Positions 8,616 to 15,672 of a stretch of 25,903 nt of DNA are shown in pieces. The stretch is from the NCBI GenBank assembly GCA_031285465.1, contig JAITWD010000087.1:1-25903 (forward strand), read 5' to 3'. The notes under the pieces are model-generated. The model saw only the letters and a list, made by a program, of their open reading frames with translations. It was not told the DNA's origin and did no database searches. The DNA comes from Lachnospiraceae bacterium. Its GTDB lineage: Bacteria > Bacillota > Clostridia > Lachnospirales > Lachnospiraceae. The position numbers were made by a program, and so were the translations under genes. The number at the start of each line of letters is the position of its first letter. Within the stretch, counting starts at the first letter, position 1.

Positions 8616-9311
8616 TTATAATTTATTCCTTTTATAGAGGATTCGGGCGGCTCCGATAGAGATTAGGGCACCGACCGGAACAAGTATGCCAACCGACGAC
8701 GCCAATGATGGGACCAAAAGGAAAAGCACCAACATAAACAATAATGGCACAAGCGCAATCTTCCAGTTCTTACCGACATAGACCACCGCCAGTCCGCCAA
8801 AAAGCGACGGCAGGATATTTTCAAAAGCAGGTTGCAGTACCGGAGAATTAAGAACCGGCGTTAATTGCGCGAGTAAAAGCACTCCGGCTCCGATAACCAC
8901 CGTGGTGACCAAAGAGCTGGTCGCCACGGCTATCGTGGAAACCACCTCTCCTTCAGGAGTCCCCGGCTTGACCTTAACCGCTTCCATCGCATTAAGTGCT
9001 GCCGGCACCTTTAGATTGGTCAGATTGCCCGTTACAAAACCAAGATAAGATCCGCCGGTGCCTAACATCGGCGTAAAGGTGATGACCTCAATGGTGCCGA
9101 CGGTCCAGAAGATGGGGGCGACGCCGAGCAATCCCTTAAAGACCGGCTGAAATCCCGGCCATGCGTCATAATAGACGCAAATAGCAATCGGAACAAAGAG
9201 CAGCAGAACCGCAGCGGTCCATATCCATATTTTCCCGTACAAATGACTTTGAGCCGCATAAAGATTGTTATCTGCAGTTTTATTGGATTTGTTATTATCT
9301 ATCTTGTTCAT
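8616..9311 (-). CDS. Small polytopic membrane protein, partner of DUF5058-like protein
   Basis: 231 residues. A soluble N-terminus of about 28 residues is followed by about five or six hydrophobic segments (roughly 29-48, 60-85, 120-150, 165-180, 185-222) and a basic C-terminus (ARILYKRNKL). The stretch GEVVSTIAVATSSLVTT is rich in Ser/Thr within a membrane context and may line a path. I do not recognise a named family. It lies between the DUF5058-like gene and the M20 peptidase in the same direction. The similar sizes of the two membrane proteins suggest a two-subunit carrier, which is inference. AGGAATAAGAT precedes the ATG. The 133-base gap to the upstream gene holds repeat element E, which could lower or tune its expression relative to the first gene. 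Confidence 0.8.
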   Translation of the reverse strand: MNKIDNNKSNKTADNNLYAAQSHLYGKIWIWTAAVLLLFVPIAICVYYDAWPGFQPVFKGLLGVAPIFWTVGTIEVITFTPMLGTGGSYLGFVTGNLTNLKVPAALNAMEAVKVKPGTPEGEVVSTIAVATSSLVTTVVIGAGVLLLAQLTPVLNSPVLQPAFENILPSLFGGLAVVYVGKNWKIALVPLLFMLVLFLLVPSLASSVGILVPVGALISIGAARILYKRNKL

Positions 9312-9348
9312 ATCTTATTCCTACTTTCTTATTTTCTATCGCTCTAAT

Positions 9349-9420
9349 CCCATGCATTTCGCAGATTTTATCTGCGAAACTGCTTAAATAAGAATTTGAA
9401 AAAACTATGATTTTTCAAAA
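9349..9420. repeat. Palindromic intergenic element E, copy 2
   Basis: 72 bases matching 1840-1911 at 65 of 72 positions. Hairpin 1 is perfect here (arms 9357-9366 and 9370-9379). Hairpin 2 (9394-9405 and 9409-9420) keeps one compensated pair relative to copy 1 (A-T becomes G-C) but has two A-A mismatches. The element lies inside the operon, in the gap between the two membrane-protein genes, in opposite orientation to them. Confidence 0.75.
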
Positions 9421-9444
9421 TGTAGCTTTTTTATATCTTTTATT

Positions 9445-10170
9445 TTAGCCGACAATTATGGGAGTGATCACGGTAGCGAATGCCATCGCACCAAGCATAC
9501 TTATCGGTAAAGCATAATTTTCCAACCACTTAAGACCACATTTTTTGATGAGCAAACCACAAACCGCCATGAGTATCGCAGAAAAAAGCAAAACAAAAAT
9601 GGGGATAAAGCCCGGCAATCCACTGCGTATATCCGCAAAAACCATCCCCAGAAAGGCCGATATCATTCCAAGGAACATGGCCGTAATAAACAGGTCGCCC
9701 CACTTAGCATCTTTATTCTTAATACTGACCAGCCCCTTCTGAATCCGCCTAAGCAACAGCGGCACAAGAATAATACTCGGCATGATGCCCAGGGTCATCA
9801 CCCATGCAATGGCCGAATAAACCTTGGGATCAGCGATAGTTTCGGCAAGGGGTATTCCCAGTGCCGTTGCCGTTGAGGTAGCCGCCGGCAATTCATAGGT
9901 GATGGCACCAACAACACTGAGCCGGATCCACGGCAAAGGCAGACCAAGGAACTTGGAGAGGGTAATCACACCCAGCAAAATGGAAACGGCCGGCGCAATG
10001 GTAAAAAGGGCGGTGGATGCAATAATTTTATTGATCTGTCTGGTATCCATATTAAGCATCTTCGCCTGACGATAGGCCCGAATGAGAAAAAAAAGCGATT
10101 GTGCGATAACGAAAAGGATGACAATAGCCGCCAAGGCATAAAGAAAGGGGGCATTAGTGGTAAAACTCAT
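9445..10170 (-). CDS. DUF5058-like membrane protein
   Basis: 241 residues with six or seven membrane segments (about 8-30, 47-70, 78-95, 117-140, 157-177, 184-207, 217-240). The motif stretch PWIRLSVVGAITYELPAATS and the overall length fit the DUF5058 family as I remember it; function is not established. It is the first gene of the operon with the 231-residue membrane protein and the M20 peptidase. GGAGG lies seven bases before the ATG. A near-consensus promoter sits 77 bases upstream, and the 24-base dyad repeat D lies between the promoter and the gene, which suggests regulation at the start of the transcript. A carrier for a peptide or amino-acid derivative handled by the peptidase is a guess from context. 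Confidence 0.8.
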   Translation of the reverse strand: MSFTTNAPFLYALAAIVILFVIAQSLFFLIRAYRQAKMLNMDTRQINKIIASTALFTIAPAVSILLGVITLSKFLGLPLPWIRLSVVGAITYELPAATSTATALGIPLAETIADPKVYSAIAWVMTLGIMPSIILVPLLLRRIQKGLVSIKNKDAKWGDLFITAMFLGMISAFLGMVFADIRSGLPGFIPIFVLLFSAILMAVCGLLIKKCGLKWLENYALPISMLGAMAFATVITPIIVG

Positions 10171-10209
10171 GGTGATTATCCTCCGTAGAAAATTATAGTT
10201 TGTTCTCTT

Positions 10210-10233
10210 GTAACTATGAAGGTACTAAATAGT
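10210..10233. repeat. 24-base dyad repeat D, copy 1
   Basis: This matches the reverse complement of 23475-23498 at 23 of 24 positions. It contains an inverted pair (AACTAT/ATAGTT with an 11-base centre). It lies just after the predicted transcript start of the DUF5058 operon, so it may be an operator or leader hairpin. Confidence 0.6.
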
Positions 10234-10246
10234 TTCCGTTTTACAT

Positions 10247-10275
10247 AGTATACTACTTTGGGACAGGTGTGTAAA
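10247..10275 (-). promoter_or_regulatory. Sigma-A type promoter for the DUF5058/M20 operon
   Basis: On the minus strand TTTACA (10275-10270), 17-base spacer, TATACT (10252-10247). Both boxes match consensus at five of six positions. The transcript would start near 10240, just before repeat D. Confidence 0.65.
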
Positions 10276-10297
10276 CCGACCACTTACAGGACAAAAT

Positions 10298-10328
10298 CGA
10301 GTAGGAAGAGATAACCCCCTCCTACTCG
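10298..10328. repeat. Palindromic element A, copy 1
   Basis: Arms CGAGTAGGA (10298-10306) and TCCTACTCG (10320-10328) enclose 13 bases including GAGATAA. It corresponds to 15531-15561. Downstream (10333-10368) TATTTGCCT and TAGTCAGAA recall the left half of element B, then element C follows at 10371. Confidence 0.65.
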
Positions 10329-10370
10329 ACGTGATAAATGTATTTGCCTCTGCTTAGTCAGAATTTTAAT

Positions 10371-10401
10371 AGGGAAACACTGATCAACTCAGCGTTTCCC
10401 T
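10371..10401. repeat. Palindromic element C, copy 1; likely terminator of the SpoIID-like gene
   Basis: Arms AGGGAAACACTGA and TCAGCGTTTCCCT form a 13-base stem with one non-Watson-Crick position. That position is a G-U pair on the minus strand, the direction of the gene ending at 10418, 17 bases upstream, so the hairpin probably serves as its terminator. The following T tract is weak. Confidence 0.6.
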
Positions 10402-10417
10402 GACACCCCTAAATTAT

Positions 10418-12262
10418 TTATGCAAGCGGTGCTATCCGTGTGGATCCATTGGTCTGATTATATACATCAACGATCCGTTGCCAGGTCTGCGGTCCGATAA
10501 TACCATCCTGACTCAAACCAAACTGCCGCTGAAAAGCACGAACCGCTGTCTGGGTCGCCGGCCCAAAGGCTCCGTCAACCGTAAGCTTCGGAATCGCCGG
10601 ATAACTATAACCGATCATATTCAAAAATTCCTGCATGGTGGCAACACCGCTGCCAACCGATCCGACCCGTAACAAAGTTCCGGGATATTGCGGGTTTGCC
10701 TGCGGCGGATTGGTCGGCGGGACCGCTTCATTTAAACTGTTATAAACCTCATATAATTTTGCCCAGGTCGCCGGACCCACAATACCATCGGCGGTCAAAC
10801 CAAACCGTTGCTGAAACTGCTTAACCGCAGCCGTCGTTTTAGGGCCGAAAATCGTATCCTGAACCACCGTCCCGACTTCGGGATAAAAAGCCGCAATATA
10901 ATCCAACAGGTATTGGAGGGTAACCACGTCATGACCTCTGGCACCTTCTCTGATCACACTACCAGGCATTGAGTTGCCAACCTCCAGGCGTTCACCTTCA
11001 CTTTCCAATTCCGCCAATTTAGTGACCGCCACATAGATATATGATATTTTATACCAGGTCGCACGATCCACCACCCCGGTCTGGGGCAGATTGAAAACCC
11101 CCTGAAAGGTACGGACTGCCGCCGCGGTATCAGCGCCATAAGTGCCGTTTCGATTGACAATGGGCGGAATAAGCGGATAATTGGCACGGATTCGGTTGAG
11201 CTGATCCTGAATGACCCTAACTGCATTCCCCTGCGAACCGGTCTGCAAATTATAGCCCGGATAGGACTGCAATGTACCGCCAATGGAAGTGGCTTCTTTG
11301 ATAACCAGATCACGTGGATAGTAGTTCCGTAATATCTCCATTGGTGTATAGCCATTATTGGCCAAGGTCACCGTTCCCCACTGGTGAAGACCGGGGCAGG
11401 TCACGGTCGATCCATTGCAAAATTCGGTAAAATAAGGGTCACGAAAACCCGATCGGGTCAAATACTGCATAAAGACCTGATCCACCACATCACTCACACT
11501 CTTAAAAATAGTCTGCCCCGGCTTATAATACTGATCGGAGGAGGTTGAATTTGTTATATCAAAGTTATAACCTTGACTGCGATACCATTCGGTATAGATA
11601 CGATTCAGGGCAAAATTAATGATCGCACGGATATTAGCTTCCAGTGAGGCGGTCGGCCAGGTGGGATAAATCTCACTGCTGGCGACATTCTTTATGTAAT
11701 CAACAAAGGGAACGGTTACATTAGTGGCTGCAGAATTCTTGGTACCAAGATGAACGGTAATATGAGCCGGTATCACCACATTAGGTAATACACGAGGCGG
11801 ACGCCCGCCAGTTGCTCCCGGTTGGGATGCGCGTGTCTGACCATCTGCCGGTCCTTCCTGATCCCATGATGTATCAAGCAGCAGCGAATTATCCGGAATA
11901 TCAATATATTCTATTTCATCCGCCGAACTGGCTCTTGATGAAGATAATCGCGGATGCATCTGAACCGATTGGATCGATGTCTCGGTATCAAAAATCTCCA
12001 CACCGTGTAACATTACCGGCTGATATCCCTCCCTCTGAACAATGACATCGTACTTGGCATATGGAATATTTGCATAATCCTCCTGCAATGAGCCCGCTTT
12101 ATCCGGTGCCCAGAGTGCCACCGTATCGGTCTCACCATCTTCATTGGTGCCCAGACGATATAACTCATTTCCCTCATAGTCATTGATCACCACCGTTGCA
12201 TCACCAAGCGGTACGGTGTTCTCCCCAGCATATATCTCCAACTTCAATAGTCCTGTTCCCAT
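10418..12262 (-). CDS. SpoIID-like protein with three peptidoglycan-binding repeats
   Basis: 614 residues. Residues 1-105 form a beta-rich carboxypeptidase-regulatory-like domain (GDATVVINDYEGN, REGYQPVMLHGVEIFD). A Ser/Gly/Pro linker follows (106-162). Residues about 164-330 resemble the SpoIID/LytB amidase-enhancer fold: VASSEIYPTWP (Glu197 aligns with the glutamate needed in SpoIID), FCNGSTVTCPG, HQWGTVTLANNGYTPMEILRNYYP. Three PG_binding_1 repeats follow at about 339-408, 433-506 and 531-601, each ending near GxxGxxTW. SpoIID cleaves stem-stripped glycan strands during engulfment. No signal peptide is visible, which is unusual for a wall-acting protein; release on mother-cell lysis or another export route is possible. 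AAGGAAG precedes the ATG. It appears monocistronic, with element C just after the stop. Confidence 0.85.
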   Translation of the reverse strand: MGTGLLKLEIYAGENTVPLGDATVVINDYEGNELYRLGTNEDGETDTVALWAPDKAGSLQEDYANIPYAKYDVIVQREGYQPVMLHGVEIFDTETSIQSVQMHPRLSSSRASSADEIEYIDIPDNSLLLDTSWDQEGPADGQTRASQPGATGGRPPRVLPNVVIPAHITVHLGTKNSAATNVTVPFVDYIKNVASSEIYPTWPTASLEANIRAIINFALNRIYTEWYRSQGYNFDITNSTSSDQYYKPGQTIFKSVSDVVDQVFMQYLTRSGFRDPYFTEFCNGSTVTCPGLHQWGTVTLANNGYTPMEILRNYYPRDLVIKEATSIGGTLQSYPGYNLQTGSQGNAVRVIQDQLNRIRANYPLIPPIVNRNGTYGADTAAAVRTFQGVFNLPQTGVVDRATWYKISYIYVAVTKLAELESEGERLEVGNSMPGSVIREGARGHDVVTLQYLLDYIAAFYPEVGTVVQDTIFGPKTTAAVKQFQQRFGLTADGIVGPATWAKLYEVYNSLNEAVPPTNPPQANPQYPGTLLRVGSVGSGVATMQEFLNMIGYSYPAIPKLTVDGAFGPATQTAVRAFQRQFGLSQDGIIGPQTWQRIVDVYNQTNGSTRIAPLA

Positions 12263-12389
12263 AATTTCACTTCCTTATGTCGAATGCGCTATTACCTATA
12301 TGATTATGATGGGGATATTAATTTGTTACTGATGGCTTAACCAATTTAGCGGAACTTAAATATGGTAACGACCTTCCGCTTGGAGTATA

Positions 12390-12432
12390 CTTAGTGAAAC
12401 GCTTATAAAATCGTTTCCCGCGCCGGATTTGC
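12390..12432. repeat. Element C family, copy 2 (extended form)
   Basis: The reverse complement matches 25455-25495 at 36 of 41 aligned positions, including the GC-rich block AAATCCGGCGCGG. The AAACG and CGTTT arms can pair. Together with copy 3 at 12484 it brackets a GC-rich stretch with its own GTACG/CGTAC hairpin, resembling a small non-coding mobile element. Confidence 0.65.
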
Positions 12433-12483
12433 GGTACGAAGTGCCAATGCCCGTTGCGCATCCGTACGCATCCCGCGGAGCTT

Positions 12484-12518
12484 CTAAGGAAACACTGCTT
12501 TAATCAGTGTTTCCTTAG
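12484..12518. repeat. Element C family, copy 3 (perfect 14-base hairpin)
   Basis: Arms CTAAGGAAACACTG (12484-12497) and CAGTGTTTCCTTAG (12505-12518) are perfect complements around a 7-base loop. Two further T-A pairs extend the stem. It shares the GGAAACRCTG core with copies at 10371 and 25455. Confidence 0.75.
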
Positions 12519-12627
12519 AAAGATATAAACAGCATAATGGAGACGCTGATGAAAAAAAAGATAATCTTAACCTGTTTAAAATAATGGATTTGCCTTATTT
12601 GAATTTAGTAATGTTTCCACTACCGGA

Positions 12628-12921
12628 ATGGTAGACAACTATGTGATCTGTATTAGCATATATGTTGATCTAAACTCTCATACGGCATATCGGATAGACT
12701 ATGAACAAGGGCACGGTAAACGCGTTTTAGGTGGCCGACCGATGATCAACGGAAAAGATCAGGATGCATTACTGGTTTATCAGACCGCCTTGGAGAAAAT
12801 AATTTTTGATCATACAAGCGTGGATTACGTTACCGTAGAAATTTTAGATGATTATTTGCGGATTGATTTTGGGGATAATGAAGGTGCATATTTTGATGGT
12901 TTTAATATGGACTATCGCTAG
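12628..12921 (+). CDS. Small hypothetical protein, 97 residues, uncertain 5' end
   Basis: I do not recognise this. The sequence reads as real protein (YVDLNSHTAYRIDYEQGHGK, DYVTVEILDDYLRIDFGDN) with a beta-rich, acidic C-terminal half and no membrane segment. The ATG at 12628 has no clear ribosome binding site. The same frame stays open upstream to 12580 with coding-like residues (FALFEFSNVSTTG) but offers no start codon. That suggests a gene that lost its 5' end, possibly when the nearby element C composite was inserted; a weakly translated intact gene is the alternative. No function can be inferred. The next gene, the chitinase, has its own promoter. Confidence 0.45.
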   Translation: MVDNYVICISIYVDLNSHTAYRIDYEQGHGKRVLGGRPMINGKDQDALLVYQTALEKIIFDHTSVDYVTVEILDDYLRIDFGDNEGAYFDGFNMDYR

Positions 12922-12965
12922 AACATTTTGCCACCACTTTTTTTACTTTTCCTCAATGGTACGTA

Positions 12966-13118
12966 TTTGTACATTGTGCTCCCGTCGTGCTGTGATTTTT
13001 TTGTCGCATGTACAAATCCGCACAATTGTCCCGTCCGATATGCATATTTATTTGTCACAATTGTCCAGTCTTATTTCAGGAAACCGTCAACTGTGCAAAA
13101 AAACTGTCACTTGTGCAA
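12966..13118. promoter_or_regulatory. Cluster of TTGTGC-like sites upstream of the chitinase promoter
   Basis: CACAATTGTCC occurs exactly twice (13021-13031, 13056-13066; 35 bases apart). The inverted type TGTCAMYTGTGCAA occurs twice exactly 20 bases apart (CAACTGTGCAA 13088-13098; CACTTGTGCAA 13108-13118), the last ending six bases before the -35 box. A fifth ATTGTGC lies near 12973, and TTTGTACA/TGTACAAA flank the first pair. The spacing of about two helical turns suggests binding sites for a regulator of chitinase expression. Confidence 0.5.
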
Positions 13119-13124
13119 CATGGA

Positions 13125-13153
13125 TTGACTACGCTCCGCCTGCTTTATATAAT
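13125..13153 (+). promoter_or_regulatory. Sigma-A type promoter for the secreted chitinase
   Basis: TTGACT (13125-13130), 17-base spacer, perfect TATAAT (13148-13153). The predicted leader of about 120 bases holds two hairpins: CCGATT/AATCGG (13189-13209) and TTACTCA-CCAG/CTGG-A-TGAGTAA (13224-13249). GGAGGAG follows at 13267. Confidence 0.75.
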
Positions 13154-13280
13154 AAATACAGACAAATAGACGGATGACACAATCAAGTCCGATTTGATGG
13201 ATGAATCGGCAAAACCATCAACTTTACTCACCAGATACTGGATGAGTAACCACACTTATTTCATATGGAGGAGATAACTT

Positions 13281-15320
13281 ATGAACAGCTTTATGCATCG
13301 ATTAACCCACAAGCGCATCCCGGCGGCGATTTTCGCTGTAGTGATTCTGCTTACCTCGATGGCGATCCCGAATCAAACCGCGGACGCCGCCAGCTCTCTT
13401 AATGAGCATCTTACCATCGGTTACTGGCTTGGTGGCAACGGTGGGTCCAATAAGACCCTGGCTGAAGCCGACGAAGGATGGGACGTTATCAATGTATCTT
13501 TTATCGAGACTAAGGGAACCTATTACACCCCCAATCTGAACATGGACTTAAAGGTAGTCTATCCCGGCTCCGAAGCCGATCAGATTGCTGCTTTCAAAGC
13601 GGATATCAAGGCTTTGCAGGCTAAGGGTAAGAAAATCGTCATCTCCTGCGGGGGACAGAATGGTGTCGTACACTTTGACACTCCTGCTCAACGCGATATC
13701 TTCCTTGAGGGAGTTATCGACATCGTCAGAGAGTACAATTTTGACGGATTTGACGTGGATTTCGAGGGTAGCTCCATCGCCGTTATGAATCCCGACAAGA
13801 TCGGCAATCTTATTACTCCCCAATCCATTAACCTGGAGTACATCCTGCGTGGACTTAAAGCAGAGTTCGGTGAAGACTTTATTATTTCAGCCGCTCCGGA
13901 ATACTGCTACGTTCAAGGTGGAGCCATCAGTACCGGGAACTTTGGTGCTTTCCTGCCAGTTCTTGATGCCTGCCGTGATATCCTGACCTATATCCATCCG
14001 CAGTACTACAATGGTTTCAACGGTGATTTTTCATGGCTTCAGGAATCAGCTAACGCCGGCGCATCTTTCTCACAGGTTTACTCTGCTGAAGGATATCGTC
14101 GTCTTTCCGAAATGCTCATCACCGGTTTTGTTACACAGGATAAGGGTGTTTTTGTCGGCTTAAGGCCTGATCAGGTTGCTTTCGGCGTTCCTTCCCGCGA
14201 TGGTGCTGGTAACGGCGCACAAAGTCCTGCTGTTTATGCAAAAGCTTTGCAGGATCTGATTGCCAAATATCCTACCTTCCGTGGTGTTATGACCTGGTCG
14301 ATCGGTTGGGATGAAACCGGCAACAATAGCTTTGTTGATACCCTTGATCCAATCATCGAAGCTGCCAATGGAAACAGTGGCAACACTCCTACTTACACCG
14401 ACGCACAGGCACCGACGATCACCGGACAACCGGCCGACCAATCGGTAGCAGTTGATGAAACCGCTTCACTTAATGTTATTGCCAGTGCTAATGGCAACTT
14501 AAGCTATCAGTGGTATACCGTTGCTAATAAGGTAAACTATGGCGGCACCGCTGTCAGTGGCGCAACCAGTGCAACCTTCAATGCTCCAACCAGCGTAGCC
14601 GGTACTAACTACTACTACTGTGTCGTCACCAATACCGATAACACAGCAACGGGCAACAAGACCGCCAGCAAGGCAAGTAATGCCGCCGCTGTAACGGTAA
14701 CCTCATCATCCACACCGGTAGTAGTTGATGCTCAGGCACCGGTTATCAATGTAGGACCGACCGATAAGACGGTTGCTCTGAACGCAGCTGCTAATCTTAC
14801 CGTAAGTGCTACCGTTGCCAAAGGCAACCTAAGCTTCCAGTGGTACAGTGTTAACACAAAGGTAAATTACGGTGGAACCGCCATTAACGGCGCTACTGCT
14901 GCAACCTATGTTGCACCGACCAACGAAAGCAATACCAGCTATTACTACTGTGTCATTACCAATACCGATAATACCGCTACCGGCAATCAAACGGCAAGTG
15001 TTACCAGCAATGCTGTTGCCGTAACTGTTAGCGGACCGGTAACCGGCGATACATGGGATGCTTCTAAAATCTATAACGGCGGCGAGGTTGTTATCTATCA
15101 GGGACAAACCTATATCTGTAAATGGTGGACCCAGGGCGACCTTCCTTCAGCCGGTGGTGCTTGGGAACTGCAAAGCAACAATGGCAACGGATCCAACGAA
15201 TATGTTCCGGGTGCAGCCTATTCAGGCGGTGCTGTTGTAGAATACCAGGGACAGACCTGGCGCGCAAACTGGTGGACCAATACGGCTCCCGGAAGCGACA
15301 GCTCTTGGACTCTGATATAA
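13281..15320 (+). CDS. Secreted modular GH18 chitinase with Ig-like and CBM5/12 domains
   Basis: 679 residues. A Sec signal peptide (basic start, hydrophobic 13-30) has a likely cut after ADAA near residue 37. The GH18 barrel (about 42-365) has SCGG and the catalytic motif DGFDVDFE with Glu162, and ends with MTWSIGWDE. Two Ig-like repeats follow (about 376-475 and 485-584); they are near copies of each other, sharing KVNYGGTA, YYYCV and TNTDNTATGN, so they arose by duplication. Two chitin-binding CBM5/12 modules close the protein (about 590-632 and 639-679), with the aromatic patterns YQGQTYICKWWT and YQGQTWRANWWT. This layout is typical of an extracellular enzyme attacking insoluble chitin. 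It has its own promoter, GGAGGAG ribosome binding site and terminator, so it is a single-gene unit. Confidence 0.95.
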   Translation: MNSFMHRLTHKRIPAAIFAVVILLTSMAIPNQTADAASSLNEHLTIGYWLGGNGGSNKTLAEADEGWDVINVSFIETKGTYYTPNLNMDLKVVYPGSEADQIAAFKADIKALQAKGKKIVISCGGQNGVVHFDTPAQRDIFLEGVIDIVREYNFDGFDVDFEGSSIAVMNPDKIGNLITPQSINLEYILRGLKAEFGEDFIISAAPEYCYVQGGAISTGNFGAFLPVLDACRDILTYIHPQYYNGFNGDFSWLQESANAGASFSQVYSAEGYRRLSEMLITGFVTQDKGVFVGLRPDQVAFGVPSRDGAGNGAQSPAVYAKALQDLIAKYPTFRGVMTWSIGWDETGNNSFVDTLDPIIEAANGNSGNTPTYTDAQAPTITGQPADQSVAVDETASLNVIASANGNLSYQWYTVANKVNYGGTAVSGATSATFNAPTSVAGTNYYYCVVTNTDNTATGNKTASKASNAAAVTVTSSSTPVVVDAQAPVINVGPTDKTVALNAAANLTVSATVAKGNLSFQWYSVNTKVNYGGTAINGATAATYVAPTNESNTSYYYCVITNTDNTATGNQTASVTSNAVAVTVSGPVTGDTWDASKIYNGGEVVIYQGQTYICKWWTQGDLPSAGGAWELQSNNGNGSNEYVPGAAYSGGAVVEYQGQTWRANWWTNTAPGSDSSWTLI

Positions 15321-15398
15321 GTAGTAAACCGCTCTTTAGGTTTAAAACTGGCACTTAATAACGATATCCTTCCCTTGTAGGATGTGCCTCATATTTTT

Positions 15399-15440
15399 AA
15401 AAGTCGGTGTCAATGGTTTTCCATTGGCACCGACTTTTAT
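15399..15440 (+). terminator. Intrinsic terminator of the chitinase gene
   Basis: An 18-base stem (arms 15399-15416 and 15421-15438) with a TTTT loop and one G-U pair on the plus strand. The right arm ends in TTTT. It lies about 80 bases after the chitinase stop. Confidence 0.9.
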
Positions 15441-15516
15441 GTACACAGATGTGTATTGAAATTATTTGCCTGAACATGTATAGTCAGAAATAAATTCTGG
15501 CTATACATAGGCAAAA
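15440..15516. repeat. Palindromic element B, copy 1
   Basis: 77 bases matching 15564-15640 at 74 positions. Core stem TTTGCCT/AGGCAAA plus a 14-base stem ATGTATAGTCAGAA / TTCTGGCTATACAT with one G-T pair. An outer CAGATGTGT (15446-15454)/ACACATCTG (15516-15524) pair can close the whole. Confidence 0.85.
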
Positions 15517-15530
15517 CACATCTGGCACGG

Positions 15531-15561
15531 CGAGTAGTCGGAGATAAACTCCTCCTACTCG
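15531..15561. repeat. Palindromic element A, copy 2
   Basis: CGAGTAG-TC-GGAG-loop-CTCC-TC-CTACTCG: a 7+4 base stem with a symmetric TC/TC internal loop. It sits between the two B copies and relates to 10298-10328. Confidence 0.75.
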
Positions 15562-15563
15562 AT

Positions 15564-15640
15564 TGTACACAGATGTGTATCGAAATTATTTGCCTGAACA
15601 TGTATAGTCAGAAGTAAATTCTGACTATACATAGGCAAAA
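15564..15640. repeat. Palindromic element B, copy 2
   Basis: 77 bases. The 14-base inner stem is perfect here because the G-T pair of copy 1 is an A-T pair. It lies 33 bases after the glnN stop and may act as the glnN terminator on the minus strand. Confidence 0.85.
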
Positions 15641-15672
15641 ATAAAAATAAATTCGTTCAAAGCGACCGAAAT

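Larger units (their letters stand above)
12263..12627. other. Gap between divergent genes, carrying the element C pair
   Basis: A 365-base gap. Bases 12390-12518 are the element C composite. Beyond it a short ORF opens with METLMKKKIILTCLK and then stops; nothing else was recognised. Confidence 0.5.

Noticed and set aside
12540..12584. Short ORF METLMKKKIILTCLK, possible lost signal peptide of the 97-residue protein
   Set aside because: Joining it to the downstream frame needs a shift within a few bases at 12577-12582, because stops block both sides; too speculative to annotate.
12848..13177. Plus-strand ORF of 109 residues
   Set aside because: It overlaps the 97-residue ORF and then runs through the chitinase regulatory region and promoter; composition is not protein-like.
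15440..15640. CRISPR-like array
   Set aside because: Only two repeats of 77 bases with internal symmetry, and the intervening sequence is itself a palindrome; no cas genes nearby.
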